This document shows positions 51,668 to 60,420 of a stretch of 64,000 bases of DNA, piece after piece. The translations under genes were made by a program, and so were the position numbers. The notes under the pieces were generated by a model. That model saw only the letters and a list, made by a program, of their open reading frames with translations, did no database searches and had not been told where the DNA came from. The stretch is taken from NCBI GenBank assembly GCA_949296855.1, contig CASFRN010000161.1:23747-87746 (forward strand). Reading direction: 5' to 3'. Source of the stretch: an uncultured Bacteroides sp. (GTDB lineage Bacteria > Bacteroidota > Bacteroidia > Bacteroidales > Bacteroidaceae). Position 1 is the stretch's first letter. Every line of letters starts with the position of its first letter.

Positions 51668-52936
51668 ATGAATTTGTGCATCAGAAAACGCCTCATCGGA
51701 TGGGGGCTCTTGCTGCTGGCAGGAGCATCCGCTATGGCAAGCTCTCCGGATTCCGGACAAACATTAAACGCACCGTGGACAAAAGGTGCTTTCGAGACAC
51801 GGCAATACCGCAACGTATTCGCCGAAATGGGTTACACGCAAGAAGAAATCGACAAACGGGTGCAAGCTGTCTTCGATGGAATCTTTTCGCCCGAAAATAA
51901 AGTGTATGTAGAGCCAGACGACTCTACGGCATACATCTGCGACATCGTACACAACGACGTGCGCAGCGAAGGTATGTCCTACGGCATGATGGTAGCCGTA
52001 CAGTTCGGACGGAAAGACATCTTCGACCGCCTTTGGCGCTGGAGCAAAACCTATATGCAACACAAAGAAGGTCCCTCGGAAGGATATTTCGCCTGGTGCT
52101 GCCGCACGGACGGAAGCCACATCGACGGTGGTTCGGCTTCGGACGGCGAACTTTACTTCATCACTTCGCTGATTTTCGCATCGAACCGCTGGGGAAATGA
52201 AACAGGCATCAACTACCTTGCAGATGCACGCCACATCTTAGATTGTGCTTTGAAAAAAGACGGAACAGGCGGTATTATGCCACTTATCCATAAAGAGCAC
52301 AAACTCATTACCTTCGTCCCGAATGATTTTGGGTATGCGTTTACCGATCCCTCTTATCACCTGCCCGCCTTTTACGAAGTATGGGCACGCTGGGCAGATG
52401 ACGGACGTTCCGACTATTGGAATGAATGTGCCGAACGCAGCCGCCAATACCTGCACAAGGCAGTACATCCCGTAACCGGGCTTACTCCTGATTACAGCAA
52501 TTATGATGGAAGCTTGATGCACAAAGGGTGGATGATAGGCGATGCATTCCGTTTCGATTCTTGGCGCGTGCCGATGAATATCGCACTCGACTATTCCTGG
52601 TCGTGCGCCGACCGTGAATGGCAACAAGCGTATGCGAATAAAATTCAAGATTTCCTTTATAACGAAGGGATAGATACGTTTATCAACCAATATAATGTAG
52701 ACGGCACGATGTTGCCCGACAGCCTGCAAATGGGCATGCCTTCCCACGCTCCAGGATTAGTAGCCACAGCTGCAGCCGCTTCACTGGTATGCACACACGC
52801 CAAAAGCCGCGAGTTCGTGCAACGTTTATGGGACAGCCGCCCCACTCCCGGCTTCAACTATTATTACGACGGACTGCTCCGCCTGTTTGCCTTCATGCAC
52901 CTGAGCGGAAAATACCAAGTGATTTTTCCGGAATAA
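51668..52936 (+). CDS. Glycoside hydrolase family 8, reducing-end xylose-releasing exo-oligoxylanase-like
   Basis: This 422-residue (alpha/alpha)6-barrel enzyme has a signal peptide (1-24, ASAMASS). The acid candidate is E101 in NDVRSEGMSYGMM and the base candidate D297 in AFRFDSWRVPMN. Their spacing of 196 is close to the 193 of Rex-type xylanases (Glu70/Asp263). YDGSLMHKGWMIGDA carries a His close to the +1 subsite, as in Rex. It likely trims xylose from the reducing end of xylo-oligosaccharides, fitting the nearby GH115 alpha-glucuronidase. Substrate is inferred. Confidence 0.9.
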   Translation: MNLCIRKRLIGWGLLLLAGASAMASSPDSGQTLNAPWTKGAFETRQYRNVFAEMGYTQEEIDKRVQAVFDGIFSPENKVYVEPDDSTAYICDIVHNDVRSEGMSYGMMVAVQFGRKDIFDRLWRWSKTYMQHKEGPSEGYFAWCCRTDGSHIDGGSASDGELYFITSLIFASNRWGNETGINYLADARHILDCALKKDGTGGIMPLIHKEHKLITFVPNDFGYAFTDPSYHLPAFYEVWARWADDGRSDYWNECAERSRQYLHKAVHPVTGLTPDYSNYDGSLMHKGWMIGDAFRFDSWRVPMNIALDYSWSCADREWQQAYANKIQDFLYNEGIDTFINQYNVDGTMLPDSLQMGMPSHAPGLVATAAAASLVCTHAKSREFVQRLWDSRPTPGFNYYYDGLLRLFAFMHLSGKYQVIFPE

Positions 52937-52974
52937 ATAAAAATGAATGTCCGCATTTCACCAAGGGGAAAGAT

Positions 52975-53053
52975 GAAGATACCTTCGTGGGACGACGAAG
53001 ATGCCTTCGTTAGGCGGTGAAGGCATCTTCGATGGCAGATGAAGGTATCTTCG
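52975..53053. repeat. Nested GAAGATRCCTTCG palindromes
   Basis: Four 13-base units: GAAGATACCTTCG (52975), GAAGATGCCTTCG (52997), GAAGGCATCTTCG (53019) and GAAGGTATCTTCG (53041). The outer pair and the inner pair are exact complements, so the RNA folds as a hairpin within a hairpin. It ends the GH8 transcript and the opposing higA transcript. Confidence 0.85.
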
Positions 53054-53101
53054 GCGGGTAGAGGGGCGAGACGGGAAACTTTCTTGGTTTGTGCACAAGC
53101 C

Positions 53102-53413
53102 TTACAGCAATGACGATGCATACTTCCGCACTTGGGTAAGCCGTTCCATAAAGGATTTGTCGCGGGTGACTTGCTGCATATTGTAGTCAAGCTGCATCCG
53201 CATCAACAGACCTGCACTGATGCCCAACGCCGCTTCAAACAGCATGGCCGTGTTCGTAGTGAGCGGACGGCGGCAGTTCAGGATGTCGTTCAGCACTTTG
53301 TAGGATATGCCCGTCTGTGCGGCAAGCTGCGTCTGCGGCAAGTGGCGGCATTCTATCTCCTCCTTCAACAGTTCGCCCGGATGGATGGGGCGTTGGCAAA
53401 TATATTTTCCCAT
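53102..53413 (-). CDS. HigA family HTH antitoxin (VapI-like)
   Basis: This 103-residue protein starts with the addiction-module signature RPIHPGELLKEEIECRHLPQTQLAAQTGISYKVLNDILNCRRPLTTNTAMLFEAAL, an XRE-type HTH with the IHPGExLxE motif of HigA. It should bind the toxin and repress the operon. The toxin gene lies 7 bases upstream, so toxin comes first. Confidence 0.93.
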   Translation of the reverse strand: MGKYICQRPIHPGELLKEEIECRHLPQTQLAAQTGISYKVLNDILNCRRPLTTNTAMLFEAALGISAGLLMRMQLDYNMQQVTRDKSFMERLTQVRKYASSLL

Positions 53414-53420
53414 CTTCTTA

Positions 53421-53738
53421 CTATTTATAGTGGTTCGACAATTCCAATATGTTGCATATCGTCACGACCGTTTCCGCCGCGACCTGCTTTACCGTGAACT
53501 CAATGCGGTACTGGTCATTTACCCGGATGGAGGAAATGCCTGCCTTGTCTCCTTTCAGCACTTCATAATGCAGCGAGCGGATGGGATAGAGTTCTTCTAT
53601 GCTCCCGGCTTGCTCCAGTGCCTTGACACGTAACTGGTATCGTGCTATGACAGAGGGTTGGAAGCGATGTTTCTTGTCCGTCGTCTTTCCTTCCTCATAT
53701 AATTGGCGCAGGTATTCCTTATCAAAGTTTATTTCCAT
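53421..53738 (-). CDS. HigB/RelE family toxin
   Basis: This 105-residue RelE-fold protein (EYLRQLYEEGKTTDKKHRFQPSVIARYQLRVKALEQA, SLHYEVLKGDKAGISSIRVNDQYRIEFTVKQ) has the strand pattern of HigB 'killer' toxins (L..LxG.....SIRVNDQYRI.F). It cuts mRNA on the ribosome. It sits 7 bases before higA and behind a TACCTTTG box on the minus strand. Confidence 0.93.
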   Translation of the reverse strand: MEINFDKEYLRQLYEEGKTTDKKHRFQPSVIARYQLRVKALEQAGSIEELYPIRSLHYEVLKGDKAGISSIRVNDQYRIEFTVKQVAAETVVTICNILELSNHYK

Positions 53739-53762
53739 TGCTCATCAATTGGGTTCACTTTG

Positions 53763-53770
53763 CAAAGGTA
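53763..53770 (-). promoter_or_regulatory. -7 box of the HigBA-like pair
   Basis: TACCTTTG on the minus strand; TAnnTTTG match with about 20 bases of leader before 53738. Confidence 0.65.
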
Positions 53771-53774
53771 ATGC

Positions 53775-53972
53775 TTATTTTCGATATTCCACTATAAAAG
53801 TGGAAGTATTCTCTCCAAATTCATCCGCTGCCAGTGTCCTAATCCGGTCGCCGATTATGAAACTGTATTTCCCGCTGCGTGAGGTCACGTTATAGAAAAA
53901 CATTGCGACTCTCCCTCCAAGCACGGAAAACGTGTGGTGTACGCTTTGCAATCCCCTAATGGCGGAGTGCAT
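53775..53972 (-). CDS. Short open frame of uncertain status
   Basis: A 65-codon frame encodes a peptide ending SRSGKYSFIIGDRIRTLAADEFGENTSTFIVEYRK. It has no signal or known domain. It occupies the 395-base gap 53739-54133, apart from the promoter and terminator, and could be a real small gene or the leftover of a larger one. I cannot assign it. Confidence 0.25.
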   Translation of the reverse strand: MHSAIRGLQSVHHTFSVLGGRVAMFFYNVTSRSGKYSFIIGDRIRTLAADEFGENTSTFIVEYRK

Positions 53973-54069
53973 CTTACTGAAAACGAATGCTTATTGTTTT
54001 ACTGCATTAAGGAAGCGGTCACTTACCTTTTTGCAATTCATTTCTGATAGACTAATATATACCTAATAA

Positions 54070-54112
54070 TATATTCATCGGGGCAACGCTATGCGTTGCC
54101 CCGATGAATATA
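54070..54112 (-). terminator. Terminator of the von Willebrand A lipoprotein gene
   Basis: Perfect 20-bp arms 54070-54089 and 54093-54112 (TATTCATCGGGGCAACGC) with loop TAT, just after the stop at 54134 on the minus strand. The flank is AT-rich. Confidence 0.85.
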
Positions 54113-54133
54113 AATTAATTAAAACAACTTATT

Positions 54134-56536
54134 TTAATTATTAGGTCGGAATATTACAGGAAGAGAATTAGATGCAGCTTTCATTATAGGCGCACTTGCT
54201 TTTCCTTTTCCTGTCAATTCACCTATAATATTATCTATCACGTAATCCATATCTTCAAATCCTGTAGCTGTATCTGTAATATGCATTACGTTTGTCCAAC
54301 TATCCAATTCAATCCAGTTCCCACTATTAGAACTACTCAAACCATTAGGAGCAAACAAGATTAAACGACGGCCTGAAGGCATTGCATCCCATTTAATTTG
54401 CATTCCTTCTACTGTCAAATCAGTATAGGATGTACCAACAAGATAAGGAGCATCAGTCCACAAAATAACAACTTGACGATGATAGCCATCATCTCTACCC
54501 CAATCATCTTTTGAGAATGCAACATCTAAAGCTTCCAAACCACTTTCCGGAGTATCACCCCCTCCTGTAGCACGCAAATTATTGACAAATTCACTAAATG
54601 CATCTCTATTATCAGGCATTGCATATACAGGTGACGTTTCTAACCAAGATGCACCATCTACATTTTTATCTCTAAATGCTACAACTTGAGTATTCAACGA
54701 AGTCAATCCAATACCCGCTTCATCACAAGCAGCTTTAAATATATCATAGAAATTCAATGCATTAACCTTTACAGTATTAATCAATCCACCCATACTTCCG
54801 GTAACATCCATACACATTACAACATCTACATTCAATGTATTGTCGCCAGTGGTGAACTCTTTAATAATCATATCATAACCTACTTGATTGTCTGCAGACA
54901 TTTCTGCATTTACAAATGTCAAGCCGCCATGATCTGTTGTATTAAACTTATAATAAGCTCTATAATAATAAGTTGTATTAGGCTTAAGTCCTCTAAAGTC
55001 CACTTCAAATTCTTCACCTGTCTGAATGCCCGTTCCACTAAATTCCGGACTTGCATCTAATGTAAGTTTTGCCGGATCTGTATCACACACAATACCATAA
55101 ACTCCATAATCATTAAAAATAGGAGATGCGCACCAAATAGAACCTTTTAATGTACATGACGATCCTCCTACTTTAAAGGTTGCTTCTCCAGTCCATAAAG
55201 CTAAATCATATTGTTTTTCAATAACGACCTCAAAGATAACATCAATATCCGTTATAAATACAAACGTACCATCTTCCTTTTCAAGACCTAAGATGTCAAC
55301 ATCAATATCTATACTAATTTCCAGACTAACGACATCTGCAAAAGTATCGGCTAAACCTACAACAGAAGGCAATTCACACTCACTCTTGCCCATGAAGAAA
55401 TTAAAGTAAGCTAAAGCTTTAATTAATACTTCTTCACTTGAATAGGTAGCTTTAAGACTTTCCCACTCTGCAAACTCATAGGTAAATCCTCCTACTTTCT
55501 TCATTTCAGTACCATCGTCATAAACCAACTCTAAAACTGTTTTTTCATCTGTTGTATTATCTAAATAGCTGAAATATAACGATGTCTTATCTTCAAATAT
55601 GATTTGCATTGGAAGTTTCTCATCTTTCGACAAAAGAATATTAATCTTTGTCGATTTGTCAAGAGACATATAACTTAAATAATCATATTCGTCGTCTAAA
55701 CCTCCTGCACGGCTAACAGGTTCTGTAGCACTTTCACGATAAGAGAAATATCCTTCTGGAGTAATATAAGCCTTATCCCAATCTCCAATACCTTCTGTTA
55801 CAAGTGCAATCTTGTCTAACTCTGCCACAGGATCAGTTTGCATAGGAAGTTCAAACGTTTCACCATTAAAGGTTATCACCAAAACTTTATTCCCGTCTTT
55901 TTCTACAACTTCAACATTGCTAAACCATGTATCTCCGTTATCTCCATCCGAACCGTCAACACCATCAACACCGTCTTTACCGTCTTCACCTACAGCTTTT
56001 ACAGGATTGCCAGCGTCATCTAACATTTCTGTATAAGTCAAGCCACTGTCATAACTTATCATCCAGAAACCTTCTGTATTGACTTTCAATTGCGGAGTGA
56101 CAGCATCCGCACCCGTTACCGGTATCTTTTCACCAGCCTCATCGGTAAGCCACGATTGTTCCCCGTCAATTGTCTGTGTCCAATAATACTTACCTTCAAA
56201 ATCATCAAAACCAATGACAGGAGCATCTTTACCTGCAGCACCAGCAGCACCATCCTTACCGTTAGTCAATGTCGCTACATCTCCGTTATTGAAATGAATG
56301 GAATAACCATTGTCCGTCTTTTCTACGCTTGTAATAAGCAAATCGCCATCTATCGCATTCACAATGGTACTCATAGATGAAATATTCGTATTCATCTGAG
56401 TCAACTGCTCTTCAATGTTTGTTAACCGATTGTCCAACGAATTGACCTTGTTCCACAAATCGGCGTCGTCATACTTACACCCTGATATCGCCGTTACCAG
56501 CAGCAATACCCATAACCAAATGCTTTTTGTTTTCAT
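54134..56536 (-). CDS. Lipoprotein with DUF4988-like, collagen-like and von Willebrand A domains
   Basis: This 800-residue surface lipoprotein has a lipobox (TAISGC, Cys20) and a short coiled coil (25-65, KVNSLDNRLTNIEEQLTQM). Collagen-like glycine repeats follow: GKDGAAGAAGKDA near 93 and a longer GEDGKDGVDGVDGSDGDNGD near 185. A DUF4988-type beta region and other beta domains come next. The C-terminal VWA (about 570-770) has the MIDAS-like DVTGSMG with ATGGGDTPE and WTDAP, suggesting metal-dependent protein binding. It is clearly AT-richer than its neighbours, so possibly acquired. It is likely an adhesin or surface interaction protein. Confidence 0.8.
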   Translation of the reverse strand: MKTKSIWLWVLLLVTAISGCKYDDADLWNKVNSLDNRLTNIEEQLTQMNTNISSMSTIVNAIDGDLLITSVEKTDNGYSIHFNNGDVATLTNGKDGAAGAAGKDAPVIGFDDFEGKYYWTQTIDGEQSWLTDEAGEKIPVTGADAVTPQLKVNTEGFWMISYDSGLTYTEMLDDAGNPVKAVGEDGKDGVDGVDGSDGDNGDTWFSNVEVVEKDGNKVLVITFNGETFELPMQTDPVAELDKIALVTEGIGDWDKAYITPEGYFSYRESATEPVSRAGGLDDEYDYLSYMSLDKSTKINILLSKDEKLPMQIIFEDKTSLYFSYLDNTTDEKTVLELVYDDGTEMKKVGGFTYEFAEWESLKATYSSEEVLIKALAYFNFFMGKSECELPSVVGLADTFADVVSLEISIDIDVDILGLEKEDGTFVFITDIDVIFEVVIEKQYDLALWTGEATFKVGGSSCTLKGSIWCASPIFNDYGVYGIVCDTDPAKLTLDASPEFSGTGIQTGEEFEVDFRGLKPNTTYYYRAYYKFNTTDHGGLTFVNAEMSADNQVGYDMIIKEFTTGDNTLNVDVVMCMDVTGSMGGLINTVKVNALNFYDIFKAACDEAGIGLTSLNTQVVAFRDKNVDGASWLETSPVYAMPDNRDAFSEFVNNLRATGGGDTPESGLEALDVAFSKDDWGRDDGYHRQVVILWTDAPYLVGTSYTDLTVEGMQIKWDAMPSGRRLILFAPNGLSSSNSGNWIELDSWTNVMHITDTATGFEDMDYVIDNIIGELTGKGKASAPIMKAASNSLPVIFRPNN

Positions 56537-56680
56537 ACTCTATAAATTTAAGTGATTAATGCTTTGCTAAGTTATGATTTTTCAGCAAAATACAAAAATT
56601 GGTTATAAGTTATAAGTAACTAAATGGACGTTTTATATAACTAAGCGGTCGAAAAAGATGACTATTGTGACAAAAAAATT

Positions 56681-56813
56681 AATGAATATCCGCAAATATC
56701 CAATGTAGGGGCGGGGTTTTCCCGCCCAAATACATCAACGGATATCTCAGTGGACGCATTCGGGCAGGCAAACCCTGCCCCTACAAGCTATTTGGAGAAA
56801 TGCGGACATTCAT
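56681..56813. repeat. Compound inverted repeat with TGTAGGGGCGGGG arms
   Basis: AATGAATATCCGCAAATATC (56681) faces AGAAATGCGGACATTCAT (56797-56814) on the outside. Inside, TGTAGGGGCGGGGTTTT (56704) faces GGCAAACCCTGCCCCTACA, and GGGCGGGGTTTTCCCGCCC is itself a hairpin. The GTAGGGGCGGG repeat is a known intergenic element of Bacteroidetes. It is one of two repeats in the 358-base gap 56537-56894, which holds no gene. Confidence 0.7.
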
Positions 56814-56821
56814 AAATAATC

Positions 56822-56866
56822 AGCGCAGATTCCCGCAGCCCATAAACAGCTGCGGAAATCTGCGCT
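56822..56866. repeat. Hairpin after tyrS
   Basis: AGCGCAGATTCCCGCAG (56822-56838) and CTGCGGAAATCTGCGCT (56850-56866) pair with one mismatch. It lies downstream of tyrS and probably terminates it. A CGCAGATT variant of the family is at 59575. Confidence 0.75.
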
Positions 56867-56894
56867 AACCTGTGTTTAAACGGCGTTTAAAAAC

Positions 56895-58187
56895 TTACTT
56901 CGCAATAATCAGGTAATAATTCTTCTTGCCGCGCTGAACGAGGAGGTATTTCCCGTCGAGCAAATCGCCGACGGTAACCACTTGGTCGAATGCGGTGAGT
57001 TTTTCTTTGTTGAGCGATACGCCTCCGCCTTGTACCATTTTGCGCATCTCGCCTTTCGAGGGGAAGATAGCGGCTTTTTCCACGAATAAGTCAATGGCTT
57101 TGATACCGGATTCTATCTCAGCCTTAGCCACTTCAAACTGAGGTACACCTTCGAACACGGAAAGCAACGTATCTTCATCCAAACGCTTCAACGCATCGGA
57201 TGTAGCGTTTCCGAAAAGGATGCCCGATGCTTCTACGGCTGCATTGTAATCTTCTTCGGAGTGTACCATCACGGTAACTTCTTTTGCTAACCGCTTCTGA
57301 AGCGCACGCAAATGCGGAGCTTCCTTGTGCTCGGCTATCAAGGCATCGATTTCTTCTTTGGTGAGTGAAGTGAATATCTTGATGTAGCGTTCGGCATCTT
57401 CATCGCTCACGTTCAGCCAGAACTGATAGAACTTATACGGAGAGGTGTAACGCGGGTCGAGCCATACGTTTCCGCTCTCGGTCTTTCCGAACTTGGTACC
57501 GTCGGCTTTTGTCACTAACGGGCAAGTCAAAGCAAATACCTCGCCTCCGTTGGTACGGCGAATCAATTCGGCACCTGTAGTGATGTTACCCCATTGGTCG
57601 CTTCCGCCTAACTGGAGCTTGCATCCGCGAGTCTCGTATAAATGCAAAAAGTCGTATCCTTGGAGCAACTGATAGGTGAACTCGGTGAATGAAAGTCCGT
57701 CGCGTGCCTCGCCGTTCAAACGTTTTTGCACGGAATCCTTCGCCATCATATAATTAACGGTGATGTGCTTGCCTACCGTACGGGCAAAGTCCAAGAAAGT
57801 AAAGTCTTTCATCCAATCGTAATTGTTCACCAGTTCTGCACGGTTCGGGGCATCCGACTCAAAGTCGAGAAACTTGCCCAACTGCTTCTTAATGCACTCT
57901 TGGTTATGGCGCAAGGTTTCTTCGTCCAGCAGATTCCGTTCCTGCGATTTGCCGGAAGGGTCGCCAATCATACCGGTAGCTCCGCCCACCAATGCCAAAG
58001 GCTTGTGTCCGCAACGTTGGAAATGCCGCAACATCATCACACCACACAAGTGACCGATATGCAAGGAGTCGGCGGTAGGGTCGAAACCCAAATAAGCCGT
58101 AACCATTTCTTTTTCCAACAATTCTTCGGTGCCGGGCATCATGTTATGCACCATTCCACGCCATTTTAATTCTTCTACAAAATTCAT
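56895..58187 (-). CDS. tyrS: Tyrosyl-tRNA synthetase TyrS
   Basis: TyrS charges tRNA-Tyr. The class I signature is [16 protein letters not shown] and the second signature is KFGKT (in [14 protein letters not shown]) in place of KMSKS, typical of this TyrS type. [12 protein letters not shown] is the tyrosine-recognition block. The C-terminal S4-like domain ([20 protein letters not shown]) binds tRNA. The length of 430 is normal. It stands alone behind TACTTTTG. Confidence 0.97.
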   Translation of the reverse strand: MNFVEELKWRGMVHNMMPGTEELLEKEMVTAYLGFDPTADSLHIGHLCGVMMLRHFQRCGHKPLALVGGATGMIGDPSGKSQERNLLDEETLRHNQECIKKQLGKFLDFESDAPNRAELVNNYDWMKDFTFLDFARTVGKHITVNYMMAKDSVQKRLNGEARDGLSFTEFTYQLLQGYDFLHLYETRGCKLQLGGSDQWGNITTGAELIRRTNGGEVFALTCPLVTKADGTKFGKTESGNVWLDPRYTSPYKFYQFWLNVSDEDAERYIKIFTSLTKEEIDALIAEHKEAPHLRALQKRLAKEVTVMVHSEEDYNAAVEASGILFGNATSDALKRLDEDTLLSVFEGVPQFEVAKAEIESGIKAIDLFVEKAAIFPSKGEMRKMVQGGGVSLNKEKLTAFDQVVTVGDLLDGKYLLVQRGKKNYYLIIAK

Positions 58188-58228
58188 CGAATGAGATTCT
58201 TAGTTTAACATTATAGTAAAGTTGAGGG

Positions 58229-58236
58229 CAAAAGTA
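58229..58236 (-). promoter_or_regulatory. Promoter of tyrS
   Basis: TACTTTTG on the minus strand (TAnnTTTG), with ATTG 20 bases upstream (58257-58260) as one-mismatch -33. Leader about 35 bases. Confidence 0.65.
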
Positions 58237-58262
58237 CGACACTTTATCTGAATAAGCAATTT

Positions 58263-58901
58263 TTATCGGTTAAAAAAGAGACGGTTAACCGTCTGGCTAA
58301 CCTCACGAGCCAATGATTCGGGAGCAATTCCACGTATCTCCGCGGCACGTCCGTATAAGGACCTGATGGAAGCGAGGCTCTCGTCGGTCTCTAAAAGAAA
58401 AGCCCCTGCGGGCATACAGCGCAACGCATCGGCATGATAATGCTCGCCAAAAGACAAATAGAACCCTTGCCTCACCAAACTTTGCGCAAGCTCCTTCTTC
58501 CCTCTGAAGCCATGGATAATCCAAGGCTGGGAAGGATGAACCTCTTTTTTTAGAGCAATCAATTCGTTATAAGCCTTTACGGCATGAATAATCAAAGGAA
58601 GGCAATATTGTTCGGAAAGGGAAATCACCTTGCGGAAAGCTTCTTCCTGTAATGCGGAAGGCGCATCACAACACTTGTCAAGTCCGGCTTCGCCTAAAGC
58701 GATTATCCGTTTATCATCCTGCAACATCGATTCCACCCATTGAAGCCGCACGGGATAATCCTCGTCCGTAAGATGCCACGGATGTATCCCTGCCGAAATG
58801 TATATAGCTTCATCGGGTGTCGGCATATAGTTGCTATCGGCATTGTATATAGCTTCGGAAGGACATGCAGATAAATGATGGGTATGGATATCGAAATACA
58901 T
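58263..58901 (-). CDS. TatD-like metal-dependent hydrolase
   Basis: The protein has 212 residues of the TatD/amidohydrolase fold. YFDIHTHHL supplies the metal-binding HxH, GEAGLDKCCDAP the Glu ligand, PLIIHAVKAYNELIAL and IHGFRGKKEL further histidines, and LLETDES the final Asp. It is shorter than typical TatD (about 260), as in other Bacteroidales members. TatD enzymes are 3'-5' exonucleases or related phosphoesterases. It is the last gene of the rnpA-yidD run. Confidence 0.88.
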   Translation of the reverse strand: MYFDIHTHHLSACPSEAIYNADSNYMPTPDEAIYISAGIHPWHLTDEDYPVRLQWVESMLQDDKRIIALGEAGLDKCCDAPSALQEEAFRKVISLSEQYCLPLIIHAVKAYNELIALKKEVHPSQPWIIHGFRGKKELAQSLVRQGFYLSFGEHYHADALRCMPAGAFLLETDESLASIRSLYGRAAEIRGIAPESLAREVSQTVNRLFFNR

Positions 58902-58935
58902 TTTAAGTGATAAAGGAGGTAAAGAATTAAAGCAA

Positions 58936-59157
58936 TTAGGGAACCGGGTCGTATCCCGAACCGCCCCACGGATGACACCGGAGCAAACGGCGCATGGCTA
59001 AATACAGCCCCTTAAACGGGCCGTGTTTCTTGATTGCCTGTATGGCATATTCGGAACAAGTAGGGGTAAACCGGCATGAAGGGGGAGTAAAAGGCGAGAT
59101 GCAGTTCCGGTAAAAATAAACAGGGAGCAGAAGCAGGAACGAAAGCATCTTTTTCAT
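58936..59157 (-). CDS. yidD: Membrane protein insertion efficiency factor YidD
   Basis: The 73 residues contain [60 protein letters not shown], the full YidD domain with its cysteine-rich core. YidD helps YidC insert membrane proteins. It lies 7 bases after rnpA, the nearly universal gene order. Confidence 0.97.
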   Translation of the reverse strand: MKKMLSFLLLLPVYFYRNCISPFTPPSCRFTPTCSEYAIQAIKKHGPFKGLYLAMRRLLRCHPWGGSGYDPVP

Positions 59158-59164
59158 CGGGCAA

Positions 59165-59560
59165 CTATACCATACGCTCAGCCGTGAGCTGAAGCAATTT
59201 CTTTACCTTCTCTTCCACTTCCGAAGAAGCGTGAAGCTCGTTGTCGAGCCAAATGAAAGCGATGACTCCTTTTTTTCCGGCAGCTTCCAGCGGTCCGGTC
59301 AGCAGAGACTTATTCTTACGATAGGCCTCCCTGATCTGACGTTTCACCCGGTTACGCTTTACCGCACGTTTGAAACGCTTCTTGGAGACACTGACCAACA
59401 CAGAAACAGTAGGCAGGTTCTCCGCTTCCACCAGCATATAGACAATGCGCAACGGAAAAGCCGGAAACGACTTGCTTCCTCCGGCAAACAGCTTGTCTAT
59501 CAAGAGCAAGCCGGTCAGATGTTCGGCTTTCGGGAATGTAGGTCTTACTAGTTCTGTCAT
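59165..59560 (-). CDS. rnpA: Ribonuclease P protein component RnpA
   Basis: RnpA binds the catalytic RNA of RNase P and helps mature tRNA 5' ends. The basic motif [25 protein letters not shown] (about 80-104) is the hallmark RNR region. The length is 131. No rpmH precedes it here, unlike in many bacteria; instead a hairpin and hemD lie upstream. yidD follows. Confidence 0.95.
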   Translation of the reverse strand: MTELVRPTFPKAEHLTGLLLIDKLFAGGSKSFPAFPLRIVYMLVEAENLPTVSVLVSVSKKRFKRAVKRNRVKRQIREAYRKNKSLLTGPLEAAGKKGVIAFIWLDNELHASSEVEEKVKKLLQLTAERMV

Positions 59561-59574
59561 GGTTTAAACATTAA

Positions 59575-59649
59575 GAAACGCAGATTAACGCAGATTTTCA
59601 CAGATTTTATCTCTTGTCATCCGCGCAAATCTGCGTTAATCTGCGTTTC
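59575..59649. repeat. CGCAGATTAACGCAGATT hairpin
   Basis: Perfect 23-bp arms 59575-59597 and 59627-59649 in the hemD-rnpA spacer; a sequence variant of the ACAGATT family. Confidence 0.9.
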
Positions 59650-59669
59650 AATATACCTTCAATTGAATC

Positions 59670-60416
59670 TTATTTATTATGCTCGCGGATAAACATATCC
59701 AGTGCGGCAGGCATCGAAGGGGCGGATACCGTAGGAGCTTCCAAGTCCAGACGCAATCCGGCATCCTTTACTGCTTTTGCCGTAGTCGGCCCGAAACTTC
59801 CGATAGCAATATCCTTTTGCTCAAACTTAGGGAAGTTTTTCATCAACGACTGGATTCCTGCCGGACTGAAGAAGATAAGCATATCGTAATCGAACTGCTC
59901 TTCCGGAGTGAAGTCATTACTTACCGTACGGTACATCACCGCTTCGGTATGCTGGATGTGATGTTTGTCTAACAAGTCTTTCACTTCATCATTGTGTACG
60001 TCCGACATCGGAATCAGGTATTTCTCCGAACTGTGCTTTACAATCAGAGGCACCAAATCGGCGAACTTGCCCGTAGCACCGAAGAATACTTTCCTCTTAC
60101 GGTACTGAACGTATTTCTGAATATACAGGGCGATGGTCTCCGAGGTGCAGAAATACTTCATGGTTTCGGGAATGGTCACGCGCAACTCCGTACAAAGATT
60201 GAAGAAGTGGTCAATGGCGTGACGCGAAGTGAACACAACAGCCGTATGGTTCAAGATGGAAATCTTCTGTTGTCTGAATTCCTTTGCCGACAAACTCTCA
60301 ACTTTTATAAATGGGCGAAAATCTATTTTCACTCCATACTTCTCAGCAATGTCAAAATATGGTGACTTTTCTGATGTAGGTTTAGGCTGAGAAACGAGGA
60401 CTTTTTTAATCTTCAA
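59670..60416 (-). CDS. hemD: Uroporphyrinogen-III synthase HemD
   Basis: HemD cyclises hydroxymethylbilane to uroporphyrinogen III in heme and siroheme synthesis. The 248 residues show the two-domain pattern with low sequence conservation: KVLVSQPKPTSEKSPYFDIAEKYGVKIDFRPF, AVVFTSRHAIDHFF, YFCTSETIALYI, VMYRTV and FFSPAGIQSLM...AIGSFGPTTAKAV. It is 4 bases downstream of the DUF4271 gene and co-transcribed with it. Confidence 0.9.
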   Translation of the reverse strand: MKIKKVLVSQPKPTSEKSPYFDIAEKYGVKIDFRPFIKVESLSAKEFRQQKISILNHTAVVFTSRHAIDHFFNLCTELRVTIPETMKYFCTSETIALYIQKYVQYRKRKVFFGATGKFADLVPLIVKHSSEKYLIPMSDVHNDEVKDLLDKHHIQHTEAVMYRTVSNDFTPEEQFDYDMLIFFSPAGIQSLMKNFPKFEQKDIAIGSFGPTTAKAVKDAGLRLDLEAPTVSAPSMPAALDMFIREHNK

Positions 60417-60420
60417 GGCA

